From assembly GCF_003387475.1 (NCBI RefSeq), contig NZ_QUNO01000012.1:248001-312000 (forward strand): 64,000 nt of DNA. The letters run 5' to 3'. This stretch comes from Kutzneria buriramensis (GTDB lineage: Bacteria > Actinomycetota > Actinomycetes > Mycobacteriales > Pseudonocardiaceae). This document shows positions 30,830 through 38,956 of the stretch, one piece after another. A model generated the notes under the pieces. It was given only the letters and a program-made list of their open reading frames with translations. It made no database searches and was not told where the DNA came from. Positions within the stretch are counted from its first letter, which is position 1. Every line of letters begins with the position of its first letter. Both the position numbers and the translations under genes were made by a program.

Positions 30830-30861
30830 GCCGGTCGGCGCAACTTCGCGCTGACCGGCCC
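30830..30861 (+). terminator. Terminator after the FAH-family gene
   Basis: 13-bp stem with one G-U pair (30830-30842 with 30849-30861, arm GGCCGGTCGGCGC) and a six-base loop, 23 bases after the stop. Confidence 0.72.
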
Positions 30862-30979
30862 TTCGGTGGCTTCCGCTGTTGAACCATGTCGTGCTATCCC
30901 GCGTTGAGCCGATTGCGAAACCAGTGAGGTCAGCAATCTGGCCCCGACCGGTTTGCCGCGGCGCAGCGGAGGTGATCGC

Positions 30980-31633
30980 ATGGTGGTCCCCGACCCCGCA
31001 AGGGTGCTGCTGGTCGACGCCTCTCAGCTGATCACGGAGGGGCTGCGCGTCTGTTTGCAGCGCACCCAGCGCTTCCGCGTGGTGGGTGTGGCCCACACCT
31101 CGTCGGAGGCGCTGCGCTGCCTGCGGGGCCTGTTCGTCGACCTCGTCGTGACCGATCTCGCGGTGCCCGGCGCGGGGGCGCTGCGCACGGTCCGCGACGT
31201 GCGGGCGCAGCGCCCGTCGGCGACCACCGTGGTGGTCAGCGAGATGGACAGCCCGGAGTGGGCCAAGGCGGCGCTGGACCAGGGCGCCGCCGCGTACCTG
31301 CTGAAGACGACGCCGCTGCGGGAACTGCTCTCGGTGTTCAACGAGGTCCTCGCCGGCGCCACCCACGTGCTCGATCCCCGCCTGGGCGGCCAGGTCCAGC
31401 TGTCCGCCGACCTGCCGCCGCACGCCGTGCTGCCGCAGCTGTCGGCCCGCGAGTTCGACGTGCTGGCCGAGATGATCAAGGGCCTGGACAACCAGACCAT
31501 CGCGCACCACCTGTTCATCAGCACCGACACGGTGAAGACGCACGTGAAGGCGATTCTTCGCAAACTGGGCGCGAAGGACCGGGCGCAAGTGGTCGCGATG
31601 GTCCTCAGTGGACGGGTGCCGCGCGGCGCCTGA
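30980..31633 (+). CDS. NarL/LuxR-family response regulator, orphan
   Basis: 217 residues. Receiver domain (about 1-120) with phospho-acceptor Asp in FVDLVVTDLAVPG, Ser in TVVVSEMDS and Lys in AAYLLKTTP. The acidic pocket reads LLVDAS instead of the usual Asp-Asp pair, so Mg binding may be altered. The C-terminal LuxR-type HTH is intact: LSAREFDVLAEMIKGLDNQT, IAHHLFISTDTVKTHVKAIL, RKLGAKDRAQVV. GGAGGTGAT precedes the ATG at 30980. No histidine kinase is adjacent, so its partner is unknown. It is convergent with the FAD monooxygenase gene 11 bp away. Confidence 0.9.
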   Translation: MVVPDPARVLLVDASQLITEGLRVCLQRTQRFRVVGVAHTSSEALRCLRGLFVDLVVTDLAVPGAGALRTVRDVRAQRPSATTVVVSEMDSPEWAKAALDQGAAAYLLKTTPLRELLSVFNEVLAGATHVLDPRLGGQVQLSADLPPHAVLPQLSAREFDVLAEMIKGLDNQTIAHHLFISTDTVKTHVKAILRKLGAKDRAQVVAMVLSGRVPRGA

Positions 31634-31644
31634 ATTCCGGGGAA

Positions 31645-32871
31645 TCAACGCCGCGCGAAGTCCGGCGCGTGTTCCGGACGGAATCCGATCGCCACCAGGT
31701 AGCCGGGAATCAGACCCAGCTTCGGGAACCGGTTCAGCAGCCGCAGCGGCAGCGGCGTCCGCTTCGACAGGTCGATCTGGCCGCGCAGCGCCGGGCCGAC
31801 AGCGTTGTCGTGCATCAGCTGCTGCATGCCCTGCGTCACCCTCGTGGCCGGCCCGCGGCGGCGCTGCACCTTGGCCAGATCCGCCGTCGTGACGGCGCCG
31901 CGGCGCAGCGGCTCGGCCAGAATCCTTGCCGCCGCAACGGCATCCTGCACGGCCAGGTTGATGCCGACGCCGCCCACCGGCGACATGGCGTGCGCGGCGT
32001 CGCCGATGCACAGCAGGCCGTCGCTGTACCACTTGGTCAGGCGGTCCAGCTTCACGTCGAGCAGCTTGCACTCGTCGAGCGACTCGATGGTGTCGACCCG
32101 GTCGGCCAGCCACGGCACGATCTCGGCCAGGCTGTCGCGGAACGCCTGGAGGCCCGCCTCCCGCCAGCGCGCGTCCGAACCCTTCTCGATCAGGAAGGCG
32201 AGCTGGAAGTACTCGCCGCGATCGATGTAGACCAGCATGCGCTTGCGGCCGAGGATGCCGCCGACGCCGCTCGGGTCGCCGGCGTGCCGCGGCACCCGCA
32301 GCCACCAGCAGTCCATCGGCACCCGCCAGCTGCGGATCCCCAGCCCCAGCGCGGCGCGCAGCACCGAGCGGCGGCCGTCGCAGGCGACGGTGAGGTCGGC
32401 GGCGATCTCGCCGGTCTCGCCGTCCTGGGTGCGGTAGGTGATGCCGGTGACGCGGCCGTCCTTGGTTTTCAGGCCCGTCGCCTCGGTGTTCATCCGCAGG
32501 TGGAAGCTCGGTTCGGCGGCCGCCGCGTCGGCGATCATGTCGAGGAAGTCCCACTGCGGCACCATCGCCACGTGCTTGTGCGGGCCGGGCAGCTTGCTCA
32601 GGTCGACGGTGACGGTGGTGTCCGGCCCCACCGGCAGCCCGAGCCTGGTGATGAGCTGGTGCGGCACCTTGGCGAACTTCTCGGTCAGGCCGAGCTCGTC
32701 CAGCAGCCGCAGCGTCGAGGCGTGCACCGTGTCACCCCGGAAGTCCCGCAGGAAGTCGCCGTGCTTCTCCAGCACGGTCACGTCCACGCCGGCCCTGGCC
32801 AGCAGCAGTCCGAGCACCATGCCGGCCGGGCCGCCACCCACTACGCAGCACGTCGTCCGTTCCATCGTCAT
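31645..32871 (-). CDS. FAD-dependent monooxygenase/oxidoreductase (PHBH fold)
   Basis: 408 residues. Group A flavoprotein: N-terminal CVVGGGPAGMVLGLLLARAG (GxGxxG), FRGDTVHASTLRLLDELGL, the ADLTVACDGRRSVLR (DG motif) and the second FAD motif LLCIGDAAHAMSPVGGVGIN. Such enzymes hydroxylate aromatics or tailor polyketides and rifamycin-like drugs. No biosynthetic cluster is nearby, so a detoxification or drug-inactivation role is as likely. The ATG at 32871 has a GAGGGG site 1-6 bases upstream; a second ATG at 32865 is also usable. A small palindrome lies just upstream. Confidence 0.9.
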   Translation of the reverse strand: MTMERTTCCVVGGGPAGMVLGLLLARAGVDVTVLEKHGDFLRDFRGDTVHASTLRLLDELGLTEKFAKVPHQLITRLGLPVGPDTTVTVDLSKLPGPHKHVAMVPQWDFLDMIADAAAAEPSFHLRMNTEATGLKTKDGRVTGITYRTQDGETGEIAADLTVACDGRRSVLRAALGLGIRSWRVPMDCWWLRVPRHAGDPSGVGGILGRKRMLVYIDRGEYFQLAFLIEKGSDARWREAGLQAFRDSLAEIVPWLADRVDTIESLDECKLLDVKLDRLTKWYSDGLLCIGDAAHAMSPVGGVGINLAVQDAVAAARILAEPLRRGAVTTADLAKVQRRRGPATRVTQGMQQLMHDNAVGPALRGQIDLSKRTPLPLRLLNRFPKLGLIPGYLVAIGFRPEHAPDFARR

Positions 32872-32879
32872 CCCCTCTT

Positions 32880-32895
32880 TTCAACGCTTGTTGAA
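32880..32895. promoter_or_regulatory. Palindrome upstream of the FAD monooxygenase gene
   Basis: TTCAAC-GCTT-GTTGAA, perfect six-base half-sites with a four-base spacer, 9 bases before the ATG on the minus strand. Size and position fit a repressor operator, for example of the TetR family, but no regulator gene is adjacent. Confidence 0.6.
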
Positions 32896-33164
32896 TAAGC
32901 TCAGGATGCTCCCGCCCCGGCAGGCCGTCAAGACGTGTCACCCGGACAGTCAGACGTGACGCCCAGCACGTCGCCCATCGCGACCCGGTCGCGGCGCGTC
33001 ACCGTTGCGCCACCACTCGGAGAAACCCGTTGTCCGACAGGAAGAAACAAGCCGTGCCGCACGCGCAGCGGAATCGGGTCGAGGCGGAGAGTGACCGTGA
33101 GCAAGGGGCAGCTTCACCTTGTTAGCCGAATCGCGGACAAGGGATCCGCACCTAGCCTCTCCTG
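32896..33164. other. Intergenic region between the monooxygenase and HAD genes
   Basis: About 270 bp without a convincing gene. Short ORFs here have no ribosome binding site or recognisable sequence. The right end carries TAGCCT 6 bases before the HAD-gene GTG, a likely -10 box. Nothing else is seen. Confidence 0.5.
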
Positions 33165-33911
33165 GTGACGCCAGTTCTCTCCGCATTCACCACCGAGAAG
33201 ACCGTCGAAATCCGTGCCGTTTGCCTGGACATCGACGACACGCTCATTGACTACGACGGATCCGCGAGAACGGCGTTGACAGCCCTCATCGGACACGACA
33301 ACGCGTGGCCCGCCTGGCAGCGCGCCACCGACGAGCACGTCGCCCGTGCCATCTCCGGCGAGTTCGACTACGACACCATGCGCTGGCAGCGCACCAAGGC
33401 CTTCTTCGCCGACCTCGGCGAACACCTCGACGACGCCGAGGTCCGCCGGCGCGAGGACAACCGGCTCGCCGTCATGGAACGGTCCTGGCGGGTGTTCGAC
33501 GACACCCTGCCCCTGCTCGACTGGCTGCGCGCCAGCGGCATCAAGGTCGCCGCCGTGACCAACGCCTCAGGCTCCCGGCAGCGCGCCAAGATCGCCGCCG
33601 TCGGCCTGTCCGAATTCTTCGACCACGTCGTCATCGCAGGTGAGCTGGGGGTCGCCAAGCCCGACCCGGTGATCTTCCACACCGCCTGCCTCGACCTCGA
33701 CGTGCTGCCCACCGAGACCGTGCACGTCGGCGACCGCCTCGACCTCGACGCCATCGGCGCCCGCGACGCCGGCATGCACGGCGTGTGGCTCAACCGCGAC
33801 GGCCTGTCCGAGCAGACCGCGCCCGACGGCGTGTGGACCATCGCCAGCCTCGCCGAGCTGCCCGAACTGCTCGTCTGCGAGCTCACCGGCCCCGGCGTCG
33901 ACGGCCTCTGA
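33165..33911 (+). CDS. HAD-superfamily hydrolase
   Basis: 248 residues. Haloacid dehalogenase-type phosphatase: motif I is VCLDIDDTLIDYDGS (two catalytic Asp), motif II VAAVTNASG, motif III Lys in LGVAKPDPVIFHTA and motif IV HVGDRLDLDAIGARDAGMHG. The helical cap is inserted after motif I (subfamily IA). The substrate is unknown. The GTG at 33165 appears leaderless because TAGCCT ends about 6 bases upstream and no ribosome binding site is present. It is followed by the two tRNA genes. Confidence 0.9.
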   Translation: MTPVLSAFTTEKTVEIRAVCLDIDDTLIDYDGSARTALTALIGHDNAWPAWQRATDEHVARAISGEFDYDTMRWQRTKAFFADLGEHLDDAEVRRREDNRLAVMERSWRVFDDTLPLLDWLRASGIKVAAVTNASGSRQRAKIAAVGLSEFFDHVVIAGELGVAKPDPVIFHTACLDLDVLPTETVHVGDRLDLDAIGARDAGMHGVWLNRDGLSEQTAPDGVWTIASLAELPELLVCELTGPGVDGL

Positions 33912-34028
33912 CCTGCGCGATCCGGTCCCCGTCGGGGGCGATTTCGTGATCCGGGCGGCCATGGTCTAGTATTCATTCCGGCAGGGCGGACAGCGGCCGG
34001 CAACAGCAAAGCTGATCCAGAATGCCAA

Positions 34029-34100
34029 TGGGGTATGGTGTAATTGGCAGCACGACTGATTCTGGTTCAGTTAGTCTAGGTTCGAGTCCTGGTACCCCAG
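34029..34100 (+). tRNA. tRNA-Gln (anticodon CTG)
   Basis: 72-nt cloverleaf: 7-bp acceptor stem (TGGGGTA with TACCCCA), anticodon stem ACTGA/TCAGT enclosing TTCTGGT, T-arm GGTTCGAGTCC. The CCA end is not encoded. It is charged through the GatCAB route encoded at 3.8-7.4 kb. Confidence 0.95.
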
Positions 34101-34156
34101 CAAGAGGCGCCCAAAGCGATGTGCTAGGGTACCTCGGAGCAAGAAAATCAAGTCTT

Positions 34157-34229
34157 GGCCCCGTCGTCTAGCGGCCTAGGACACCGCCCTCTCAAGGCGG
34201 CGGCGCGGGTTCGAATCCCGTCGGGGCTA
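34157..34229 (+). tRNA. tRNA-Glu (anticodon CTC)
   Basis: 73-nt cloverleaf: acceptor GGCCCCG with CGGGGCT (one G-U pair), anticodon stem CCGCC/GGCGG enclosing CTCTCAA, T-loop TTCGAAT. It lies 56 bp after tRNA-Gln, probably in one transcript that ends at the hairpin at 34240. Confidence 0.95.
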
Positions 34230-34239
34230 CAAGATCGGG

Positions 34240-34272
34240 AGATCCCTGTGTGGCGAGGCCACACAGGGATCT
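34240..34272 (+). terminator. Terminator of the tRNA-Gln/tRNA-Glu transcript
   Basis: Perfect 15-bp stem (34240-34254 with 34258-34272, arm AGATCCCTGTGTGGC), GAG loop, followed by TTT. Confidence 0.88.
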
Positions 34273-34280
34273 TTTCGCAT

Positions 34281-35079
34281 TGCCTTGTGGGGCTCTCGCC
34301 CCACACCCCAAGGCAGGAGGGGCTTCGCCCCCCTGCACCCCCCTTCGGGCTCGCTTCGCATCGCCCCGGCTCGGCTTCGCCGTCGTCTCTCGGTGGGGGC
34401 TCGGCTTTGCCGTCGTCTCTCCGCCCCGGTTCGGCTTTGCCGTGGTCTCTCGGTGGGGGCTGGGCTTTGCCGTCGTGTTGGTGTTGGGGCTGGGGGGTGA
34501 GTTCTGCTCACGTCTGGTTGTCTGTTCGGCGGGGAGGTCCTCTCCGGGCACTAGCCTGGGGTCGTCTCTTTGGCGCTTGTGGCTCAGGCGCTCTTCCGGC
34601 TGGTCCCTCGCGCGTTCGGCGCTCTTGTTTTCGGCGGTCCCTGCGGTCGTGTCCCCGCCAGCGCTCCCGCCAGACCCTCGCCTTCGGCGCTCGCTGTTAG
34701 TTCTGTCCCCGCCGGGTTGCCCCGGCTGGTCCTCTCTTGCCCTCGGCGCGGTCGCCGCTGGTCCTTTCCCCGTTTGGCCTTCCTCTTCAGGCTTCTCTGG
34801 CTTGGTCCTCGGTCTCCGCGCTCGTGGGTCCAGCGCCGTCCCGGTCGAGCCCTCTCTCGGCCGGTCGTGTCCCCGCTAGTCCCTTTACCCTTCAGCGCTC
34901 ACCGTCGGGTCTCCGTCTTGGTCCTCGGCTCTGGGCGCGTGGGTCCGGCGCTCGTCCCGTTGGTCCCGCTCACCTTCAGCCCTCTCCATGGGTCTTCGCC
35001 GTTGGGCGGTGGCTCCGGCGGGGCTTCTCGGCGGCAGTGCGGGCGGGGGCGTGGTGCTCTGGGTGTGGTCCTGGCGCGC
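34281..35079. other. About 800 bp without a supported gene, repeat-rich and compositionally odd
   Basis: Between the tRNA terminator and the IclR gene no ORF has a ribosome binding site or plausible protein sequence. Overlapping ORFs exist in several frames, and those on the plus strand translate to Leu/Pro/Arg/Ser-rich low-complexity chains. The top strand is unusually T- and C-rich. It contains the 30-bp tandem repeat at 34361-34480 and several degenerate direct repeats. Examples are GGTCGTGTCCCCGC at about 34646 and 34863, and TTGGTCCTCGG at about 34803 and 34918. It may be decayed DNA at a tRNA-adjacent insertion site. Confidence 0.55.
34361..34480. repeat. 30-bp tandem repeat, four imperfect copies
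   Basis: The core TCGGCTTTGCCGTCGTCTCT recurs with a strict 30-base period at about 34371, 34401, 34431 and 34461, with 1-4 substitutions per copy. Alternating units contain CGGTGGGGGC or CGCCCCGG. Because the period is a multiple of three, the minus strand translates to a 10-residue repeat (TTAKPSPHRE), but that ORF runs into the tRNA-Glu gene and is probably not expressed. Confidence 0.75.
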
Positions 35080-35781
35080 TCAGAGGCGGTTTTGGAGGGC
35101 TTCGGCGGCGGCTAGGAGGTCGGCGGCCCAGCGGCCACCGGGGCGGCGGCCTATGCGGTCCACGGGGCCGGAGACGGAGACGGCGGCGATGACGGTGCCG
35201 GAGGAGTCGCGGACGGGGGCGGAGACGCTGGCGACGCCGGGTTCGCGTTCGCCGACACTCTGTGCCCAGCCGCGGCGGCGGACCTCCAGGAGGGTGCGTT
35301 CGCCGAAGAGGGCGTCGGTGAGGAGGGCGCGCTGGGTGGGGGAGTCGGCCCACGCGGCGAGGACTTTGGCGCCACTGCCGGCGGTCATGGGGAGGCGAGC
35401 GCCTACGGGGACGGTGTCCCGGAGACCGGAGGGGGGCTCGGCGGCGGCGACACAGATGCGTTGCATGCCGTCACGGCGGTAGAGCTGAACGGACTCGCCG
35501 GTGATGTCGCGCAGGCGGGGCAGCACCGAGGAAGCGGCGTCGAGCAGGGGGTCGGTGGCGCCGCCGGCCAGTTCGGCGAGGGCGGCGCCGGGGCGCCAGC
35601 GGCCGTCGGAACCGCGGCGCAGCAAGCGATGCACCTCGAGCCCCACGGCCAGGCGGTGCGCGGTGGCCCGGGGCAAACCCGTGCGGTTGCACAACTCGGC
35701 CAGCCCACAGGGGTCCTTGGCGACGGCGCTGAGCACCGCCACCGCCTTGTCCAGAACGCCGATCCCGCTATGCTGTCCCAC
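35080..35781 (-). CDS. IclR-family regulator divergent from leuCD (NdgR/LtbR type)
   Basis: 233 residues. N-terminal winged helix (IGVLDKAVAVLSAVAKDPCG, LAELCNRTGLPRATAHRLAV) and C-terminal IclR ligand domain (VPVGARLPMTAGSGAKVLAA, GVASVSAPVRDSSGTVIAAV). An IclR gene in this divergent position controls leuCD and other amino acid genes in streptomycetes (NdgR, AreB) and corynebacteria (LtbR). The same role is inferred here from position. The GTG at 35781 fits the family N-terminus. A CTTCCC-N7-GGGAAG palindrome lies in the gap. Confidence 0.92.
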   Translation of the reverse strand: MGQHSGIGVLDKAVAVLSAVAKDPCGLAELCNRTGLPRATAHRLAVGLEVHRLLRRGSDGRWRPGAALAELAGGATDPLLDAASSVLPRLRDITGESVQLYRRDGMQRICVAAAEPPSGLRDTVPVGARLPMTAGSGAKVLAAWADSPTQRALLTDALFGERTLLEVRRRGWAQSVGEREPGVASVSAPVRDSSGTVIAAVSVSGPVDRIGRRPGGRWAADLLAAAEALQNRL

Positions 35782-35794
35782 GTCGCGATACTAG

Positions 35795-35813
35795 CTTCCC
35801 GCGATGTGGGAAG
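35795..35813. promoter_or_regulatory. Putative IclR operator in the leuC/IclR divergent gap
   Basis: CTTCCC (35795-35800), seven-base spacer, GGGAAG (35808-35813), a perfect inverted repeat. It lies 13 bp from the IclR start and 62 bp from the leuC start, a position suited to autorepression and leuCD control. Confidence 0.65.
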
Positions 35814-35875
35814 TCCAGCCGCGCCGAGGACTGAGAAACCCGATCTGACACGACATCCCCGAAGGGGGAGGAGTT

Positions 35876-37279
35876 ATGGGCCGCACGCTCGCGGAGAAAG
35901 TCTGGGACGCGCACCTGGTGCGCAAGGGCGACGGAGCCGAACCGGACCTCATCTACATCGACCTGCACCTGGTGCACGAGGTCACCAGCCCGCAGGCGTT
36001 CGACGGGCTGCGGCTCGCCGGCCGCACGCTCCGCCGGCCGGACCTGACGATCGCCACCGAGGACCACAACGTTCCGACGATCGACGTCGAACTTCCCATC
36101 GCCGACCCGGTGTCCCGGACCCAGGTGGACACGCTTCGCCGCAACTGCGCGGAGTTCGGCGTCCGCCTGCACCCGATGGGCGACGCGGAGCAGGGCATCG
36201 TGCACGTGGTCGGCCCGCAGCTGGGACTGACCCAGCCGGGCATGACGGTGGTGTGCGGCGACAGCCACACCTCCACCCACGGCGCCTTCGGCTCGATCGC
36301 CTTCGGCATCGGCACCTCCGAGGTCGAGCACGTGATGGCCACGCAGACGCTGCCGCTGAAGCCGTTCAAGACCATGGCGATCAACGTCAACGGCACGCTG
36401 CGCCCCGGCGTCACGTCCAAGGACGTCATCCTGGCGGTGATCGCGAAGATCGGAACCGGTGGCGGCCAGGGCTACATCCTCGAGTACCGCGGCGACACCA
36501 TCGAGGCGATGTCGATGGAAGCGCGGATGACCGTCTGCAACATGTCGATCGAGGCGGGCGCGCGCGCCGGCATGATCGCACCGGACGACACGACATTCGA
36601 CTACATCGAGGGACGCGACCACGCGCCGAAGGGCGCGGACTGGGACGCGGCCGTCGAGTACTGGCGCTCGCTGCGCACCGACGACGACGCCACCTTCGAC
36701 ATGGAGGTGGACATCGACGCGGACGCGCTGACGCCGTTCGTCACCTGGGGCACGAACCCGGGGCAGGGCCTGCCGTTGGCCGAGCGGGTGCCCGACCCCG
36801 AGGACTTCGGCGACGACAACGCCAAGGTGGCGGCGGAGAAGGCGCTGGCCTACATGGGCCTGGAGCCGGGCACGCCGCTGCGTGAGATCCACGTGGACAC
36901 CGTCTTCCTCGGCTCCTGCACGAACGGGCGCATCGAGGACCTGCGAGCGGCGGCGGAGGTCCTCAAGGGCCGCAAGGTCGCCTCCGACGTACGCATGCTG
37001 GTGGTGCCGGGTTCGATGCGGGTGCGCGCGCAGGCCGAGTCCGAGGGGCTGGACAAGGTCTTCACGGCCGCGGGCGCCGAGTGGCGGTCCGCGGGTTGCT
37101 CCATGTGCCTGGGCATGAACCCCGATCAGCTCAAGCCGGGCGAGCGCAGCGCCTCCACCTCCAACCGCAACTTCGAGGGCCGCCAGGGCAAGGGCGGCCG
37201 CACCCACCTGGTGTCGCCGCTGGTCGCCGCGGCCACCGCGGTGCGCGGCACGCTGTCGTCGCCTTCCGACCTGGACTGA
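35876..37279 (+). CDS. leuC: 3-isopropylmalate dehydratase large subunit
   Basis: 467 residues. Aconitase-type 4Fe-4S enzyme of leucine synthesis. [15 protein letters not shown] start, [20 protein letters not shown], the cluster cysteines in [20 protein letters not shown] and [14 protein letters not shown], and the C-terminal [14 protein letters not shown] are all present. The ATG is preceded by GGGGGAGGAG. leuD starts 20 bp after the stop. Confidence 0.98.
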   Translation: MGRTLAEKVWDAHLVRKGDGAEPDLIYIDLHLVHEVTSPQAFDGLRLAGRTLRRPDLTIATEDHNVPTIDVELPIADPVSRTQVDTLRRNCAEFGVRLHPMGDAEQGIVHVVGPQLGLTQPGMTVVCGDSHTSTHGAFGSIAFGIGTSEVEHVMATQTLPLKPFKTMAINVNGTLRPGVTSKDVILAVIAKIGTGGGQGYILEYRGDTIEAMSMEARMTVCNMSIEAGARAGMIAPDDTTFDYIEGRDHAPKGADWDAAVEYWRSLRTDDDATFDMEVDIDADALTPFVTWGTNPGQGLPLAERVPDPEDFGDDNAKVAAEKALAYMGLEPGTPLREIHVDTVFLGSCTNGRIEDLRAAAEVLKGRKVASDVRMLVVPGSMRVRAQAESEGLDKVFTAAGAEWRSAGCSMCLGMNPDQLKPGERSASTSNRNFEGRQGKGGRTHLVSPLVAAATAVRGTLSSPSDLD

Positions 37280-37299
37280 GAAGCAGGGGAGTCAACCCG

Positions 37300-37902
37300 A
37301 TGGAACCGTTCACCAGCCACACCGGGGTCGGCGTCCCGCTGCGCCGGTCCAACGTGGACACCGACCAGATCATCCCGGCCGTCTATCTGAAGCGCGTCAC
37401 CCGCACGGGCTTCGAGGACGGCCTGTTCGCGGCCTGGCGCGCGGACGACAGCTTCATCCTCAACCAGGAGCCCTTCCGCGGCGGCAGTGTTCTGGTCGCC
37501 GGCCCCGACTTCGGCACCGGCTCGTCCCGCGAGCACGCCGTCTGGGCGCTGATGGACTACGGCTTCCGGGTGGTGCTGTCGTCCCGGTTCGCCGACATCT
37601 TCCGCGGCAACGCGGGCAAGCAGGGGCTCGTGGCCGCTCAGTGTGAGCAGTCCGACATCGAACTGTTGTGGAAGCTGCTGGAGAACGAGCCCGGCACGGA
37701 GGTCACGGTCGACCTGACCGCGAAGACCGTCCGCGCCAAGGACTTCTCGGCCGCCTTCCAGATCGACGACTACACCCGTTGGCGACTGCTGGAAGGTCTC
37801 GACGATATCGGTCTGACCTTGCGAAACGTCGACGCGATCGGGGAATTCGAGGGCCGCCGGCCGACTTGGCTGCCCACAACGAACCCCGTCACGGCGGGCT
37901 GA
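37300..37902 (+). CDS. leuD: 3-isopropylmalate dehydratase small subunit
   Basis: 200 residues, swivel domain partner of LeuC. Typical [58 protein letters not shown] and a C-terminal [23 protein letters not shown] lies upstream of the ATG. A 12-bp terminator hairpin follows 5 bases after the stop. Confidence 0.97.
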   Translation: MEPFTSHTGVGVPLRRSNVDTDQIIPAVYLKRVTRTGFEDGLFAAWRADDSFILNQEPFRGGSVLVAGPDFGTGSSREHAVWALMDYGFRVVLSSRFADIFRGNAGKQGLVAAQCEQSDIELLWKLLENEPGTEVTVDLTAKTVRAKDFSAAFQIDDYTRWRLLEGLDDIGLTLRNVDAIGEFEGRRPTWLPTTNPVTAG

Positions 37903-37907
37903 TCTCG

Positions 37908-37936
37908 GGGCCGCCGGAAGGACTTTCCGGCGGCCC
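37908..37936 (+). terminator. Terminator after leuD
   Basis: Perfect 12-bp stem (37908-37919 with 37925-37936, arm GGGCCGCCGGAA) and a five-base loop. Confidence 0.82.
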
Positions 37937-38109
37937 TTCCACCCTCCCTCGCCGCTTCGAAAACCGGGCTTATGTCCCCCGGTGGGGCGGAACCAACGCG
38001 CCAGCAACAAAAAAATGGGCGTGGCGCGTGGAAATTCTTGGCGCGTTGGCTTACCGTGTGCCTGAAGTGGCCCAACTACAGGGCCGATAGTGTCCTGGGA
38101 GGGACTGAA

Positions 38110-38748
38110 GTGAACAAGGCCCAACTCATTGAGGCTCTGGCCGAGCGTCTCGGCGACAAGAAGGCCGCCAGCTCGGCCGTCGACGGCATCGTCGACATCG
38201 TCGTGCGCACCGTCCACAAGGGCGAGAAGGTCAACGTCACGGGCTTCGGTGTGTTCGAGAAGCGGGCTCGGGCGGCGCGTACCGCGCGCAACCCGCGCAC
38301 TGGTGAGACCGTCAAGGTGAAGAAGACCAACGTCCCCGCTTTCCGCGCCGGCACGACGTTCAAGGACGTCATCAGCGGCGCCAAGAAGCTGCCGAAGGTC
38401 ACCGCCGCCAAGCCGGCCGCCGCTGCCGCCAAGGCCACGACGACCGCCGCTGCCGCCGCGAAGCCGGCCACCACGCGTCGTACCGCTGCTGCCGCCAAGC
38501 CGGCCGCCGCCGCCGCGAAGCCGGCCACCACGCGTCGCACCGCCGCCGCCAAGCCGGCCGCTGCCGCCGCGAAGCCCGCCACCACGCGGAAGGCCGCGCC
38601 GAAGCGCACCACGGCCGCCGCCAAGCCGGCCGCCGCGGCCGCGACCACCACGGCTGCCGCGAAGCCGGCCGCCAAGGCCGCCCCGAAGAAGGCGACCGCC
38701 ACCGCCAAGAAGGCCGCGCCGCGCAAGGCCGCTGCCGCCAAGAAGTGA
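38110..38748 (+). CDS. hup: HU-family nucleoid protein with histone-H1-like tail
   Basis: 212 residues. Residues 1-90 are a canonical HU domain ([56 protein letters not shown]). Residues about 95-212 are a low-complexity Lys/Ala/Pro/Thr tail built from units such as [18 protein letters not shown] and KAAPKK. Such tailed HU proteins (HupB, HupS) compact and protect DNA in actinobacteria. The GTG at 38110 has GGGAGG 6 bases upstream. The tail DNA is itself a degenerate tandem repeat, prone to copy-number change. Two hairpins follow. Confidence 0.95.
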   Translation: MNKAQLIEALAERLGDKKAASSAVDGIVDIVVRTVHKGEKVNVTGFGVFEKRARAARTARNPRTGETVKVKKTNVPAFRAGTTFKDVISGAKKLPKVTAAKPAAAAAKATTTAAAAAKPATTRRTAAAAKPAAAAAKPATTRRTAAAKPAAAAAKPATTRKAAPKRTTAAAKPAAAAATTTAAAKPAAKAAPKKATATAKKAAPRKAAAAKK

Positions 38749-38754
38749 CCACGA

Positions 38755-38779
38755 CCGGCCGAGTCACCCGCTCGGCCGG
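38755..38779 (+). terminator. Hairpin after hup
   Basis: 9-bp perfect stem CCGGCCGAG/CTCGGCCGG with a seven-base loop, 6 bases after the hup stop. Confidence 0.65.
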
Positions 38780-38837
38780 GCGTGTTCCCTAGGTACACCC
38801 ACGAACCCGGCGCTCGACCCGCGCGTGCCGTCGTTCG

Positions 38838-38876
38838 TGATGAGGGGCCTGTGCATCCGGCACGGGCCCCTCATCA
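38838..38876. terminator. Second hairpin between hup and mutT1
   Basis: 17-bp stem with one mismatch (38838-38854 with 38860-38876, arm TGATGAGGGGCCTGTGC) followed by TTTC. It lies between convergent hup and the MutT1-type gene and may serve both strands. Confidence 0.75.
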
Positions 38877-38956
38877 TTTCTCGGACGGGAAAGCCCGGTG
38901 TGGTGCGGGTTTGCACCACAACCGGTGGGGTGCAACGGGTCCGCCGACCCCCAGAA

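Noticed and set aside
32950-33186. Minus-strand 78-codon ORF between the monooxygenase and HAD genes
   Set aside because: No ribosome binding site, covers the HAD promoter, and the sequence is Arg/Ala/Gly-rich without a family.
34361-34480. Short tandem repeats considered as a CRISPR array
   Set aside because: Units are contiguous 30-bp tandem copies without unique spacers, and no cas genes are present in the window.
34192-34551. Minus-strand ORF with 10-residue repeats (TTAKPSPHRE) after the tRNAs
   Set aside because: It runs through the terminator and the 3' end of tRNA-Glu, producing the APTGFEPA-type peptide that is a well-known artefact of tRNA-Glu translation, and has no ribosome binding site.
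34570-35115. Plus-strand ORFs of about 180-210 codons before the IclR gene
   Set aside because: Several overlapping frames are open, sequences are low-complexity Arg/Pro/Ser/Leu, one runs into the IclR gene, and none has a ribosome binding site or family similarity.
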